From: Budorcas taxicolor
Lineage: Eukaryota > Chordata > Mammalia > Artiodactyla > Bovidae
Direction of reading: 5' to 3'
Assembly: GCF_023091745.1 (NCBI RefSeq)
Contig: NC_068910.1
Location: forward strand, 86,556,170-86,620,169
DNA length: 64,000 bases
The first letter of the stretch is position 1. Every line of letters starts with the position of its first letter. Shown here piece by piece: positions 22,380 to 32,849 of the stretch. The notes under the pieces were generated by a model. It was not told where the DNA came from, ran no database searches, and saw nothing but the letters and a program-made list of their open reading frames with translations. The translations under genes were made by a program, and so were the position numbers.

Positions 22380-23020
22380 TAGTAAGTCCCCTACATAGAA
22401 CCTTCAAGTTAGTTGTGAGCTTCCAAAGGTGTGAAGTGTGTTCACATGTCCAAAACCGTGTTAGTGCACGTGTCTTGTGTACATTGTCTTGTGTGCGTAT
22501 CCTCTACACGTGGTCACGCTTTTGTGTACTTTACTGTACAGCACTGTGCAGGGTACAGTAATGCTGCATCTTTATTTCAAGCCCAGAATGTCTGGAAGCA
22601 AGAGCATCAGTAGAATTGAATCCAGCCAGGAACCAGAACCTGTGCCATCCATATGGCTCAAGTGAAACTGCAGCTTCCCCTCCACGTCCTATTGCTGACA
22701 ATCCTTCAGCTCTACCATCTCCCATCGCCTTCCCTTGTCCAGTCAGTAACACTTCTTGCTTGTTCACTCGCTGCCAGCCCCTGTACACTGTACTACTGTA
22801 CTTTGCAAGGTACTGTACTGTAAGATCAAACATGTTTATTTTTTGTATTTCTTTTTTATGAATTACTTGTGTGAAAAGAATTATAAACCTATTACAGTAT
22901 AGCACTACCTAGTTGCTTGTGTTAGTTGGTACCTAGGCTAACTTTGTTGGACTTACACAGAAACTGAACTTAGGAACACACTCTCTGAATGAAACTTATT
23001 TGCATGTAGGGAATTTACTG
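22380..23020. mobile_element. Tigger-like (Tc1/mariner superfamily) non-autonomous DNA transposon
   Basis: A 641-bp element with terminal inverted repeats. The left end is tAGTAAGTCCCCTACATA. The complement of the right end is CAGTAAATTCCCTACATG, so 15 of 18 positions match. TA dinucleotides lie outside both ends (22378-22379 and 23021-23022). The interior has GTACTGTACTG-type palindromic motifs and AACTTTGTTGGACTTA near 22940. Open frames inside (for example minus 22531-22905, 124 codons) show no transposase motif. The Tigger assignment rests on end sequence and TA duplication and is tentative at subfamily level. Confidence 0.75.
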
Positions 23021-24057
23021 TACTGAAGGAAGAAACAGTGATACCTGGAGCAGATAAATAGCATTGAAGTATATTGCAGGAGATGACAAAATAATGATGC
23101 TGAGACTTAATGGCGGGAGATGGGACATGGATGCCAGTGAAAACTCTAGAGTCATGATATCAAGTGAGTATTGGAAATTTTTCTTACAGTTTTGCCTAAG
23201 ATCTTTTTGAAACAGGAAGAGATTTGAAGGCAGAGAGAACAAATAAGAAAGACCCCAGTAATCCAGGAACTCTATGTGGATACCACAAGGCTGTCCCTTA
23301 CAAATGATAATGAGCTGATGCCAAATGAGTTCACTCTGACAATTTTTTTGGAGTGTTATTAACACTTGCTGACGAAAAGCCACTTATTGACTGAAGTTGA
23401 AGAAATCAGAAAAACAGCTTTACTTGAGAAGCCTAGAAGTGAGTTAATGGCCAATCCCAAAGGGGAGGAGAGTCAGCAATTTTCAGGCATTTGCTGATCA
23501 AGACTTTTGCATATCTGAGCTCCTGCACATCAAAGAGGACTTCCTGCTGGGTTTGCTTACCCCTTTAACTAAGTCCTTGAATTTAAGGACAGAAGAAGTT
23601 CCTGTAAGTGGAGAATTACAAATAGTCAGAAATTGCATTCAGACCAATATAGCTGTTCTTCCTATTAGAAAATGACACAGCTGGAGTATTATTAATGGAG
23701 CAAAAATACTACCCACCTGGAGCCAATAATCTTCACCCAGTGGTTGCAAAATCAGAAGGCATCAGAATTCATTTGTGCAGTGCCTCGTGTCTATCAGGAA
23801 AGAGTGGGATCCAAATGTGAAAAGTGCCTTCACCAAGAGGTTTGATTACTAAGATCAGGATGCCCAGATTGGGTCACAAGGGTCACAAGGCCCTGCCAAC
23901 AAGACTTCAACCAGAGGGTGAAATTAGAAGAAATCCATTGGAGAGGGTAAAGCAAGAGAAAGATAAATAGGCTTATCTGCCAGCGTTAAAAAATATGGGC
24001 TATGAAATCTGGAAATCTTAACTGTGTTTCGAAACAGACTTGTAAATTTAAATTGGG
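23021..24057. other. Unassigned DNA
   Basis: No recognised repeat or gene. A 122-codon minus-strand frame at 23015-23383 has no identifiable domain. Confidence 0.45.
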
Positions 24058-24068
24058 TTAGTAGACAT

Positions 24069-25204
24069 TCAGTTCAGTTCAGTCACTCAGTCAAGTCCGA
24101 CTCTTTCTGACCCCATGGACTGCAGCACGCCAGGCCTCCCTTTCCATCACCAACTCCCAGAGTTACTCAAATTCATGTCCATTGAGTTGGTGATGCCATC
24201 CAACTTCTGTCATCTCCATCTCCTGCCACTTTCAATCTTTCCCAACATCACGGTGTTTTCCAATGAGTCAGTTCTTTGCATCAGGTGGCCAAAGTATTGG
24301 AGTTTCAGCTTCAGCGTCAGTCCTTCCGATGAATATTCAGGACTGATTTCTGTTAGGATGGACTGGTTAGATCTCTTTCTGTCCAAGGAACTGTCAAGAG
24401 TCTTCTTCAACACCACACTTCAATAACATCAATTCTTTGGTGCTCAGCTTTCTTTATAGTCCAACTTTCACACCCACACATGACTACTAGAAAAAACAGT
24501 TTTGACTAGCCAGACCTTTGTTGGCAAAGTAATGTCTCTGCTTTTTAATATATTGTCTAGGTTGGTCATAACTTTTCTTCCAAGGAGCAAATGTCTTTTA
24601 ATTTCATGGCTGCAGTCTCCATCTGCGGTGATTTTGGAGTCCCCCAAAATAAAGTCTGTTAATGTTTCCACTGTTTCCCCATCTATTTGCCATGAAATAA
24701 TGGGACCAGATGCCATGATCTTAGTTTTCTGAATGTTGAATTTTAAGTCAACTTTTTCAGTCTCCTCTTCACTTTCATCACAAGGCTCTTTAGTTCTTCT
24801 CACTTTCTGCCATAAGGGTGGTGTCACCTGCATATCTGACGTTATTGATATTTCTCCCAGCAATCTTGATTCCAGCTTGTGCTTCATCCAGTCCAGCATT
24901 TCTCATGATGTACTCTGAACTCAAGTTAAATAAGCAGGGTGACAATATACAGCCTTGACGTACCCCTTTCCCGATTTTGGATCGGTCTATTGTTCCATGT
25001 CCAGTTGTAACTGTTGCTTCCTGACCTGCATACAGATTTCTCAGGAGACAGGTCAGGTGGTCTGGTATTCCCATCTCTTGAAGAATTTTCCACAGTGTGT
25101 TGTGATCCACACAGTCAAAGGCTTTGGCTTAGTCAATAAAACAGAAGTAGACATTTTTCTGGAACTCTCTTGCTTTTTCGATGATCCAATGGATGTTGGC
25201 AGTT
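24069..25204 (-). mobile_element. BovB LINE, 5'-truncated, with exact 11-bp target-site duplication
   Basis: Antisense copy of 1.14 kb, bounded by TTAGTAGACAT at 24058-24068 and 25205-25215. The left edge has the TTCAGTTCAGTTCAG tail. The minus strand at 24790-25110 encodes DHNTLWKILQEMGIPDHL, GVRQGCILSPCLFN and a catalytic motif mutated to YAGD, losing one catalytic aspartate. A base lost near 24798 shifts the frame into the next segment (24468-24899). It is inactive. Confidence 0.97.
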
Positions 25205-25215
25205 TTAGTAGACAT

Positions 25216-26944
25216 ACTAACTAACTAAAAATTACACATGTTTCTGAGAAGTAGAAGTGTGCTTGTCTCCATCTAAGGGACAACGTGTCAGTTTCATTGT
25301 TTGTTGCCTAGAGTTGAGACTTAATGCACTGGTGTTTGGAAGTGATTATATTCTTTAGAAGCTAGATCTGAAAATAGTGCCAATAGTTTCCTAGCATTGT
25401 GTTCCATATATTTGCAGAAACCAAAATGAGGTGTTAATTACTTCAAAGCACTATTTTTAAGTATGTATAAAATGAATTTTAAACAGTTTTTATCTGAAAT
25501 TTTAACTACTTCTATTTTCCTTTCACAATTATTTAGAGGAAAAAATGAAGTGTTTTAACATTAGGTCTATTTTACTTCATTTCTTATTTTCATTCTGAAA
25601 GTTCTAGTACCAACAAATTTGACAGACCCCATAATCTGGAATCGTTCACTAACAAAATAGCCAAATGGAGGTATACAGTTAAAGATATTAGATATGTACT
25701 TTATTTTCTTATAAAATATACTGGTCAAAGATAGCTACTGTTATAAAACCTTACATTTTATGATGCTTTTTAATTCATAGAGCATTTTAACATGTTATTC
25801 TCTTCTTTGATAACTATTAGGTACACTATTCTATACCTAAGTAATCAAATTAATTGTGGGATATTTTTGGCATTAAATGGCACTTGAACATATTAAAGAC
25901 AATGGACCATAGTTCTATTTTTTTGACATGTGTTTTTGATTAGTTCTAATAGATTTTTTAGCTCATCCCATGTGCATTGTATCAAAAGTAAATTCATGTG
26001 ACCTAATGTTATTAAAATGCTATCCTCTAGTTTCCCTCTTCTCTGGAATATACCAGGCACCATGCAGAATATTGCAAGTTTACATAATACAGAAAAGCAA
26101 TATAAATTTTGAGATAGTAATTCTGTTGTCTTTTCAAGATATACTGCAGTAGGACTAATGACTATACATCTCAGCTTTAGCAAGATCCAATTTTCCTTTC
26201 TAAACCAAAGAGTCATTCCCAAGATTTAGACTTTCCTTTTGCAAAATTATTCCACTAAAAATACAAAAGAAACACCAAGACTGTAAAATAACAAAAATGT
26301 GTGGCTGTATACAAAATCATTGTCTTATAATGAAGTGATGCTTCTTTAACCACTTCCAAATTGTACATTCTGATTTCTATGTAACTTCCAGGAAAATATA
26401 TTGAGTACTGAAAGTTGCACAAGGTGGTTAATTTAATAATTACAGTAAGAGGAAAAGCTTACATTTGTAAGGACAAATTATTAATAATATTTGGTGGGAT
26501 AATCCTGAAGATGGTGTTCATTTTATGACTGTCCGTACTTTAAATGATTTGAAAGAGTCCTAAAACCTAGGCTGTTGCCCTAAGTAACATGTTTGAAATA
26601 CTTCACTTTAGCCAGATTCTGAGGTTTTCTTGGAGTAAAACAAAGCATTTGATGTGTACCTTTATTTTGTTTCAAGAGCTCTTTTGGGGTCAGATGTCTC
26701 CACTCCATGTGCTTGATTCACTTGAGATAATGTACCATCAGAGCATTCCTTATAGTTATGCTGTTTAACCTAAATTAGTAAAAAGACTTAAAATCTCACC
26801 ATTTTCAAGAAATTATGGCATTGTTTCTCAGTTTCAAAAAAGGATGTTTAACTCATACAAATACATCCAATAATCTCCTAAACTTGTATTTAATCTTGCA
26901 TACATTTAAATTATTTCATCTTCCTAAAATAAGTACCTACCTCT
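25216..26944. other. AT-rich unassigned DNA
   Basis: 1.7 kb without a recognisable repeat or gene. Around 25740-25800 a weak MIR-like string can be made out, but I would not call it. Confidence 0.5.
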
Positions 26945-27037
26945 TTAAGTAAATCTTACCAGTCTACAAAATCCCAATTCAAAACCCACTTCCCCTGGGA
27001 AGTCTTCACTATCTCTTCACTTCTGTTTAAAATATGG
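26945..27037 (+). mobile_element. L2 LINE, left part (split by Bov-tA)
   Basis: CAATTCAAAACCCACTTCCCCTGGGAAGTCTTCACTATC is the L2 3' motif (CACCTCCTCTGGGAAGCCTTCC type) in sense. It continues beyond the SINE at 27262. Confidence 0.7.
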
Positions 27038-27052
27038 CACATATTACCTATA

Positions 27053-27246
27053 TATGCATGCTAAGTTGCTTCAATCATGTACTTTATGTGACCCTATGGA
27101 CCTTAGCCCGCCAGACTCCTCGGTCCATGGGATTCTCTAGGAAAGAATACTGGAGTGGGTTGCCATGCCCTTCTCCAGGGGATCCTCCTGACATGAATCG
27201 AACCCTTCTGCATTGGGTTCTTTATCACTAGCACCACCTGAAAAGT
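27053..27246 (-). mobile_element. Bov-tA SINE with exact 15-bp target-site duplication
   Basis: Antisense: GCATGCTAAGTTGCTTCAATCATG, GGTCCATGGGATTCTCTAGG, GGGTTGCCATGCCC and GCACCACCTGAAAAGTCA. It is flanked by CACATATTACCTATA at 27038-27052 and 27247-27261, identical at all 15 positions. Confidence 0.96.
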
Positions 27247-27261
27247 CACATATTACCTATA

Positions 27262-27345
27262 CCAATTGTATTTCATGAGTTGACATATGTTTCAGATGTG
27301 TAGGTCATACTTCCCCAATTAGACCTCAAGGAGAACAAGGAACAG
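27262..27345 (+). mobile_element. L2 LINE, right part
   Basis: CTTCCCCAATTAGACCTCAAGGAGAACAAGGAACA matches the L2 string with TAGACTGTGAGCTCCTTGAGGGCAGGG character. Confidence 0.65.
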
Positions 27346-27784
27346 AATCAACATTAATTGACGAGCTGTAGACAACAGATTGGGCTGCCCACTCTCTATA
27401 TACCATCCCAGTTAACTGTTCTCTCTATAAGATCAAAGTCTTATGCATCTTATTTGGCTTCCAGATTAGGGCACTACTGGCACTAAAACATACTTGCTTA
27501 TTTCAAAAATAGTCTTAACTTCCTCCCGTAGATGCTATCATAGCTAGTTAATTCAACTAGCCATTAATAAAGGTCTTTCTCTCTAAGATTAGCTAATTTT
27601 TATGGTTCTGGAGAATTTTAATCATTTTTATAAAAGCGAAACATCTAGAGGAAATGTCATGAGGTGAGATAACTTCAATTTAATGTGTTTTATAAAGACT
27701 CTTACCCTCCCTTCCATCCCTTCTAGGGATTTCGTGTGGAAGGGCAAGGTTATAGCACATGCTCAATCCAATTGCTAAATTATG
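27346..27784. other. Unassigned DNA
   Basis: Nothing recognised. Confidence 0.45.
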
Positions 27785-28022
27785 AACTCTAGAATAAAAC
27801 TATCTGTGTTTAAATTTTGGCTCCACCAACTTGAGCAAGTTATTTATATTTTCTAAAGTTCTTTATCTATAAAGTATATAAATATACTTAATAAATACAT
27901 ACTTCATCTGTAAAGTATACAGTATAAACCTCTTAAGAATCTGTGAGAACTAAATAAGAAAATGTTTCCAAAAGGACTAGCATTCAGTAAACATTAACTA
28001 TTATTTCATTATTATTTATAAC
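27785..28022 (+). mobile_element. MIR SINE with internal duplication
   Basis: Sense MIR: TATCTGTGTTTAAATTTTGGCTCC, AACTTGAGCAAGTTATTTATATTTTC, then AATCTGTGAGAACTAAATAAG, ending CATTCAGTAAACATTAACTATTATT. The ATCTATAAAGTATA / ATCTGTAAAGTATA segment occurs twice, so it is longer than usual. Confidence 0.8.
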
Positions 28023-28256
28023 TTGTCCATACCCATTTCCCCATCTAAGAACTTAAGAAGAATAAATCATAGCCTATCCAAATATCTGAGAGAATATGTA
28101 CTAGATATCTCAGACTCTATCTTCACTCTCATTAACCCAGTGTGAAAACCAGAGAGGAGCATAGGTTTATCAGACAAAAGACCAGACATATATTCCAACT
28201 TTTCCCATATTTTGCCTTGTCTCTCTTCTTTAGTATAACCTGTCTCTTATGTTTGG

Positions 28257-28597
28257 TTCAGTTCAGTTCAATCACTCATTCATATCCACTCTTTGCCACC
28301 CTATGAACTGCAGCACACCAGGCCTCCCTGTCTATCACCAACTCCAGGAGCTTACTCAAACTCATGTCCATTGAGTCAGTGATGCCATCCAACCATCTCA
28401 TCCTCTGTCGTCCCCTTCTCCTCCTGCCCTCAATCTTTCCCAGCATCAGGGTCTTTTCAAATGAGTTAGCTCTTCGCATCAGTATTGATGCGAAGTATCA
28501 ATATTGGCCAAAGTATTGGAGTTTCAGCTTCAACATCAGTCCTTCCAAAGAACACCCAGGACTGATCTCCTTTAGGATGGGCTGGTTGGATTCACCC
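28257..28597 (-). mobile_element. BovB LINE 3' fragment carrying a hairpin-like insertion
   Basis: Antisense BovB 3' end from GGTTCAGTTCAGTTCAATCACTC to GGATGGGCTGGTTGGATT. Between CTCTTCGCATCAG and TGGCCAAAG about 22 extra bases are present. They create the inverted repeat CTTCGCATCA (28472-28481) / TGATGCGAAG (28486-28495) around a 4-base loop. Such extra bases are absent from the other copies in this window. Confidence 0.93.
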
Positions 28598-28609
28598 TGG
28601 TCCAATTTG

Positions 28610-29148
28610 TTACTGGAGATAAATTCCTCAGTGAATGGTTCCGTTCCCTGTGAATCTGACGTTCTTGATATCTCATCACAGGAAGAATTGAATGAGACAC
28701 AAAGTGACATGTAAGAAGTGGATTTATTTAGAGAGAAACACACTCCACAGACAGACTGTGAGCCATCTCAGAATGCAAGATGGCATAGTTTTAAAATATG
28801 CAAAATATGGCATAGTTTTATGGTATAGACTGGGTAATTTTATAGGGTAATTTCACTATTCCACTTATTTTGGGGGGGAAGGGGTGCAGATTTCCAGGAA
28901 TTTGGGCACCATCCACATTCTGGGCTTTCATGGTTAGCCTCAGAACCGTCATGGGACTGGTGAATGTATCATTTAGGGTGCTAATATATTACAAATTGCC
29001 TGACTATATGATGAGGCTCAAGGTCTATTGCAAGTCAAATATTCCACCATCTTGAACATAGTTTGTTCTAACCAGTTTTGTTATGTCCTATGGCTATGTC
29101 ATTCTTTGAGAGGTTGTGTCCTGCCACCTTCTCTCCAGTTTCAGCCCC
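28610..29148 (-). mobile_element. Ruminant endogenous retrovirus LTR, antisense (family A)
   Basis: On the minus strand it contains GAGATGGCTCACAGTCTGTCTGTGG, an AATAAA signal (complement at 28723-28728) followed by TCCACTTCTTAC, and TGATGAGATATCAAGAACG. The same ordered blocks occur on the plus strand at about 33020-33200, so the two are one LTR family in opposite orientation. No gag, pol or env sequence is attached. Confidence 0.75.
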
Positions 29149-29621
29149 CTTTTAGCCATTATTCCTGATTGCCTAAGAAGAGTTGCCATTGCTCTCTTTG
29201 TTTCTTCTCATTCTTGGCCATCTACTGAGAATGAATCTGCCAGGCTGATTCTTCTGATCTTCTGTGATACAAACTCAAAAGAAAAGTGATGGAAATAAAA
29301 AAAAAGAAGCAAAATCCCAATCAAACAACCACAAAATTCTAGTGCTCAGACTGGCTCAGAGGAAAGAGTCTCAGGGAGTTTTGGAAGTAAGAAGCATGAC
29401 AGTAACTACTACATTAAAAGCAAAAACAGAAAGGATTTAAGAGGCAATGCATTGGGCCTCTGTTCTCTTTGTGGCATCCTAGAAATAGGGATAGGGAAAT
29501 TTAGTTATTTGGAAATAAATTTTTGGTTTCAAATCTATAATTCTGAAACTGGACAACATGGTCTATGGCTTTATAATAACTTCCTAAGCTAACAATTACC
29601 TAAGTGTATTACTGAAATTTA
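29149..29621. other. Unassigned DNA
   Basis: Nothing recognised between the LTR and the BovB copy. Confidence 0.45.
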
Positions 29622-30951
29622 TTCAGTTTTCATTCCAATTGCAAAGAAAGGCAATGCCAAGAATGCTCAAACTACCGCACAACTGCACTCATCTCACATG
29701 CTAGTAAAGTAATGCTCAAAATTCTCCAAGCCAGGCTTCAGCAATACGTGAACCGTGAACTTCCTGATGTTCAAGCTGGTTTCAGAAAAGGCAGAGGAAC
29801 CAGAGATCAAATTGCCAACATCCGCTGGATCATGGAAAAAGCAAGAGAGTTCCAGAAAAACATCTATTTCTGCTTTCTTGACTAGGCCAAAGCCTTTGAT
29901 TGTGTGGATCACAATAAACTGTGGACAATTCTGAACGAGATGGGCATACCAGACCACCTGACCTGCCTCTTGAGAAACCTGTATGCAGGTCAGGAAGCAA
30001 CAGTTAGAACTGGACATGGAACACCAGACTGGTTCCAAATAGGAAAAGGAGTATGTCAAGGCTGTATATTGTCACCCTGCTTATTTAACTTATATGCAGA
30101 GTACATCATGAGAAATGCTGGGCTGGAAGAAACACAAGCTGGAATCAAGATTGCCGGGAGAAATATCAATCACCTCAGATATGCAGATGACACCACCCTT
30201 ATGGCAGAAAGTGAAGAGGAACAAAAAGCCTCGTGATGAAAGTGAAAGAGGAGAAGAAGTTGGCTTAAAGCTCAACATTCAGAAAACGAAGATCATGGCA
30301 TCCGGTCCCATCACTTCATGGGAAATAGATGGGGAAACAGTGGGAACAGTGTCAGACTTTGTTTTTGGGGGGCTCCAAAATCACTGCAGATGGTGATTGC
30401 AGCCATGAAATTAAAAGATGCTTACTCCTTGGAAGAAAAGTTATGACCAACCTAGACAGAATATTCAAAAGCAGAGACATTACTTTGCCAACAAAGGTCT
30501 ATCTAGTCAAGGCTATGGTTTTTCCAGTGGTCATGTATGGATGTGAGAATTGGACTGTGAAAAAAGCTGAACGCCAAAGAATTGATGCTTTTGAACTGTG
30601 GTGTTGGAGAAGACTCTTGGGAGTCCCTTGGACTGCAAGGAGATCCAACCAGTCCATTCTGAAGGAGATCAGCCCTGGGATTTCTTTGGAAGGAATGATG
30701 CTGAAGATGAAACTCCAGTACTTTGGCCACCTCATGAGAAGAGTTGACTCATTGGAAAAGACTCTGATGCTGGGAGGCAGGAGGAGAAGGGGACGACAGA
30801 GGATGAGATGGCTGGATGGCATCACTGACTCAATGGACGTGAGTCTGAGTGAACTCTGGGAGTTGGTGATGGACAGGGACGCCTGGCGTGCTGCGATTCA
30901 CGAGTCGCAAAGAGTCAGACACGACTGAGCAACTGAGCTGAACTGAACTGA
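29622..30951 (+). mobile_element. BovB LINE, 5'-truncated, best-preserved sense copy
   Basis: Sense copy of 1.33 kb, from TTTTCATTCCAATTGCAAAG to the 3' tail CTGAGCTGAACTGAACTGAA. The frame reads FQAGFRKGRGTRDQIANI, then an in-frame TAG at 29883-29885 inside motif A (FLD-stop-AKAFDCVDH). It continues GVCQGCILSPCLFNLYAEY and RYADDTTLMAESEEE with YADD intact. A base loss near 30220-30236 causes a second break. 30329-30928 then encodes about 199 codons of the C-terminal region (RRLLGVPWTARRSNQSIL, MRWLDGITDSMDVSLSE). At least two lesions make it inactive. Confidence 0.96.
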
Positions 30952-31177
30952 AGGGAAGAAAATTTGCGGGCATATGTGTAGTGGTGTACTATCAAAATTC
31001 TTTCTGCTCATGTTGACCAGATAGCTTAAGCCTTGGGTTCCACTAAGACAATCAATGAATCTATTCAATCAGCCTTAAACAACTGCATTCATTGAGTCAC
31101 ATTATCCATCTGCATTTGTAATTTTTTCTACACATTTAAAAGTACTTACTAGTTCTCTTATTTTGTATTTTGTGTGC

Positions 31178-31382
31178 ACATTAGTAGCTCAGTTGTGTCC
31201 TACTCTTTGTGACCCCATGGACTGTAGCCTGCCAAGCTCCTCTGTCCATGGAATTCTCCAGGCAAGAACACTAGATTGGGTGACCATTAGCTTCTCCAGG
31301 GGATCTTCCCCACCCAGAGATTGAACCCAGGTTTCCCACATAGCAGGTAGATTCTTTACCACCTGAGCCACCAGGGGAACCC
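31178..31382 (-). mobile_element. Bov-tA SINE
   Basis: Antisense full-length copy: GTAGCTCAGTTGTGTCCTACTC, CTCTGTCCATGGAATTCTCC, GGATCTTCCCCACCCAGAGATTG and CACCTGAGCCACCAGGGGAACCC. ATTTTGTATTTT on the left and ATTTTACATTTT on the right are a plausible imperfect target duplication. Confidence 0.92.
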
Positions 31383-31504
31383 ATTTTACATTTTATCCCA
31401 CATGTTTCTGCTTCTTTGTCTTTAGGAGAATCTTTAAATCCTTAAACACTTTGGAAAAGTAAAATTTTTGTTACTGAATTCAAGCTCTTGTGCCAGATGC
31501 ACGA

Positions 31505-31727
31505 TGTTGTTGCTTAGTTGCTTCAGTCACATCCAACTCTTTGCAACCCATGGACTGTAGCCCACCAGGCTCCGCTGTCTATGGAACTGTCCAAGCAAGA
31601 ATGCAGGAGTGGGTTGCCATTTCCTCCTCCAGGGGATCCTCCTGACCCAGGGATTAAACCCGCATCTTTTGTCTCTCCTGCATTGGCAGGTAGATTCTTT
31701 ACCACTAGTGTCAACCAGTGAGCCCAA
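31505..31727 (-). mobile_element. Bov-tA SINE
   Basis: Antisense: GTTGCTTAGTTGCTTCAGTCAC, CATGGACTGTAGCCCACCAGGC, GGGTTGCCATTTCCTCC and CTTTACCACTAGTGTCAACCAG. It abuts an antisense LTR on the right. Confidence 0.92.
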
Positions 31728-31737
31728 ACAAACCTAA

Positions 31738-32110
31738 CCATTGAAATTTGGAGCAGAGAAAGGTTTATTGCAGGGCCACACAAAGAGAGATGGTGGCTTA
31801 TGCTAAAAAAAAAAAAAAAAAGGAACATTCTGATGTTTGTTTTTTTAGGAGAAGTTTTTAACAGAAAAAATCTGGGGTAAGGGTTGTAATGTGTGTGATT
31901 TTCCTCTGATTGGTCGGTGGTGAGGTAACAGGGTGGTGCTCCAGGAATCTTGTGCTTAGTCTGGAGTTATCATCCTCCACTTGGGTAAAGGCTTTAGTTC
32001 TAGGCAAAAGAACTGAATGATATTGCTCTGTATTTTCCTTGAGAAGGAACCAAGATCCTGCCTCAAAGCTTCACTATTGTTTCTTGACCACTTCCTCACT
32101 TATTTCTGCC
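31738..32110 (-). mobile_element. Endogenous retrovirus LTR, antisense (family B)
   Basis: On the minus strand a CCAAT box (GACCAATCAGAGG; complement near 31908-31917) lies upstream of GTGTGGCCCTGCAATAAACC, which supplies the AATAAA signal (complement 31763-31768) and a U5-like end. A poly(A) run of about 17 lies between them. Family unknown. It differs from families A and C here. Confidence 0.65.
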
Positions 32111-32462
32111 TTCACTCCCTTCCCTGATTAGCAACTGTTTGAATCTGCCCTTTGGGACTCAGAAAAGGTCAATGAGGCTGAATGAGGTCTATTTCTTACA
32201 AATAGGAAATGAGGAATAAGGAAAGGATTTGTAATGGGGAGGGCACTGCAGGGTCCTGCTCAGATTCATATTCCCGCAGCAATCATTATTAGCCTTTGGG
32301 TTCTTAAGAATGAATGGTCCCTAAGAAACAAAAACAGAGTATATATGTGTAACAGGAGGGAAAGGGGCAGGGCACAACTTTTGAAAGAATGCCGTAGTCC
32401 AAGGATACAACATAAACTGATTAGAATCAAACGGGACCAAGATGGCAGACAAGTCGACTTTG

Positions 32463-32672
32463 ATTAGAGCTCAGGTGGTAAAGAATCTGCCTGCAATGCT
32501 GGAGACCTCGGTTTGATCCCTGGGTCGGGAAGATCCCCTGAGGAAGGAAATGGCAACCTGCTCCAGTATTCTTCATTCTTGCCTGGAGAATCCTGTGGAC
32601 AGGGGAGCTTGGTGGGCTACAGTCCTTGGTGTCGCACGAGGGGGACACGACTGAATGACTAACACTACTACC
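32463..32672 (+). mobile_element. Bov-tA SINE, sense member of a convergent pair
   Basis: GAGCTCAGGTGGTAAAGAATCTGCC, GGTTTGATCCCTGGGTCGGG, GGCTACAGTCCTTGGTGTCGC and GACACGACTGAATGACTAACAC. ATTCTT is locally duplicated (TATTCTTCATTCTTGCC). Confidence 0.93.
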
Positions 32673-32677
32673 ACTAC

Positions 32678-32845
32678 TGAAAGTGACTCTCTGTGACCCC
32701 GTGGACTGTACAGTCCATAGAACTCTCCAGGCCAGAATACTGGAGTGGGGAGCCTTTCCCTTCTCCAGAGGATCTTCCCAAACCAGGGATCAAAGCCAGG
32801 TCTCGGATTCTTCACCAGCTGAGCAACAAGGGAAGCTCAGCTACT
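32678..32845 (-). mobile_element. Bov-tA SINE, antisense member of a convergent pair
   Basis: GACTCTCTGTGACCCCGTGG, then CTCTCCAGGCCAGAATACTGG, GGATCTTCCCAAACCAGGG and CAGCTGAGCAACAAGGGAAGC. It lies tail-to-tail with the sense copy ending at 32672. Its tail is shortened. Confidence 0.9.
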
Positions 32846-32849
32846 AGAG

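Noticed and set aside
22531..22905. 124-codon minus-strand frame inside the Tigger-like element as a transposase
   Set aside because: No DDE motif or DNA-binding motif is visible, and the composition looks like chance. The element appears non-autonomous.
30329..30928. 199-codon plus-strand frame as a host gene
   Set aside because: It is the sense C-terminal region of a truncated BovB, cut off from its reverse transcriptase by a frameshift and an upstream stop.
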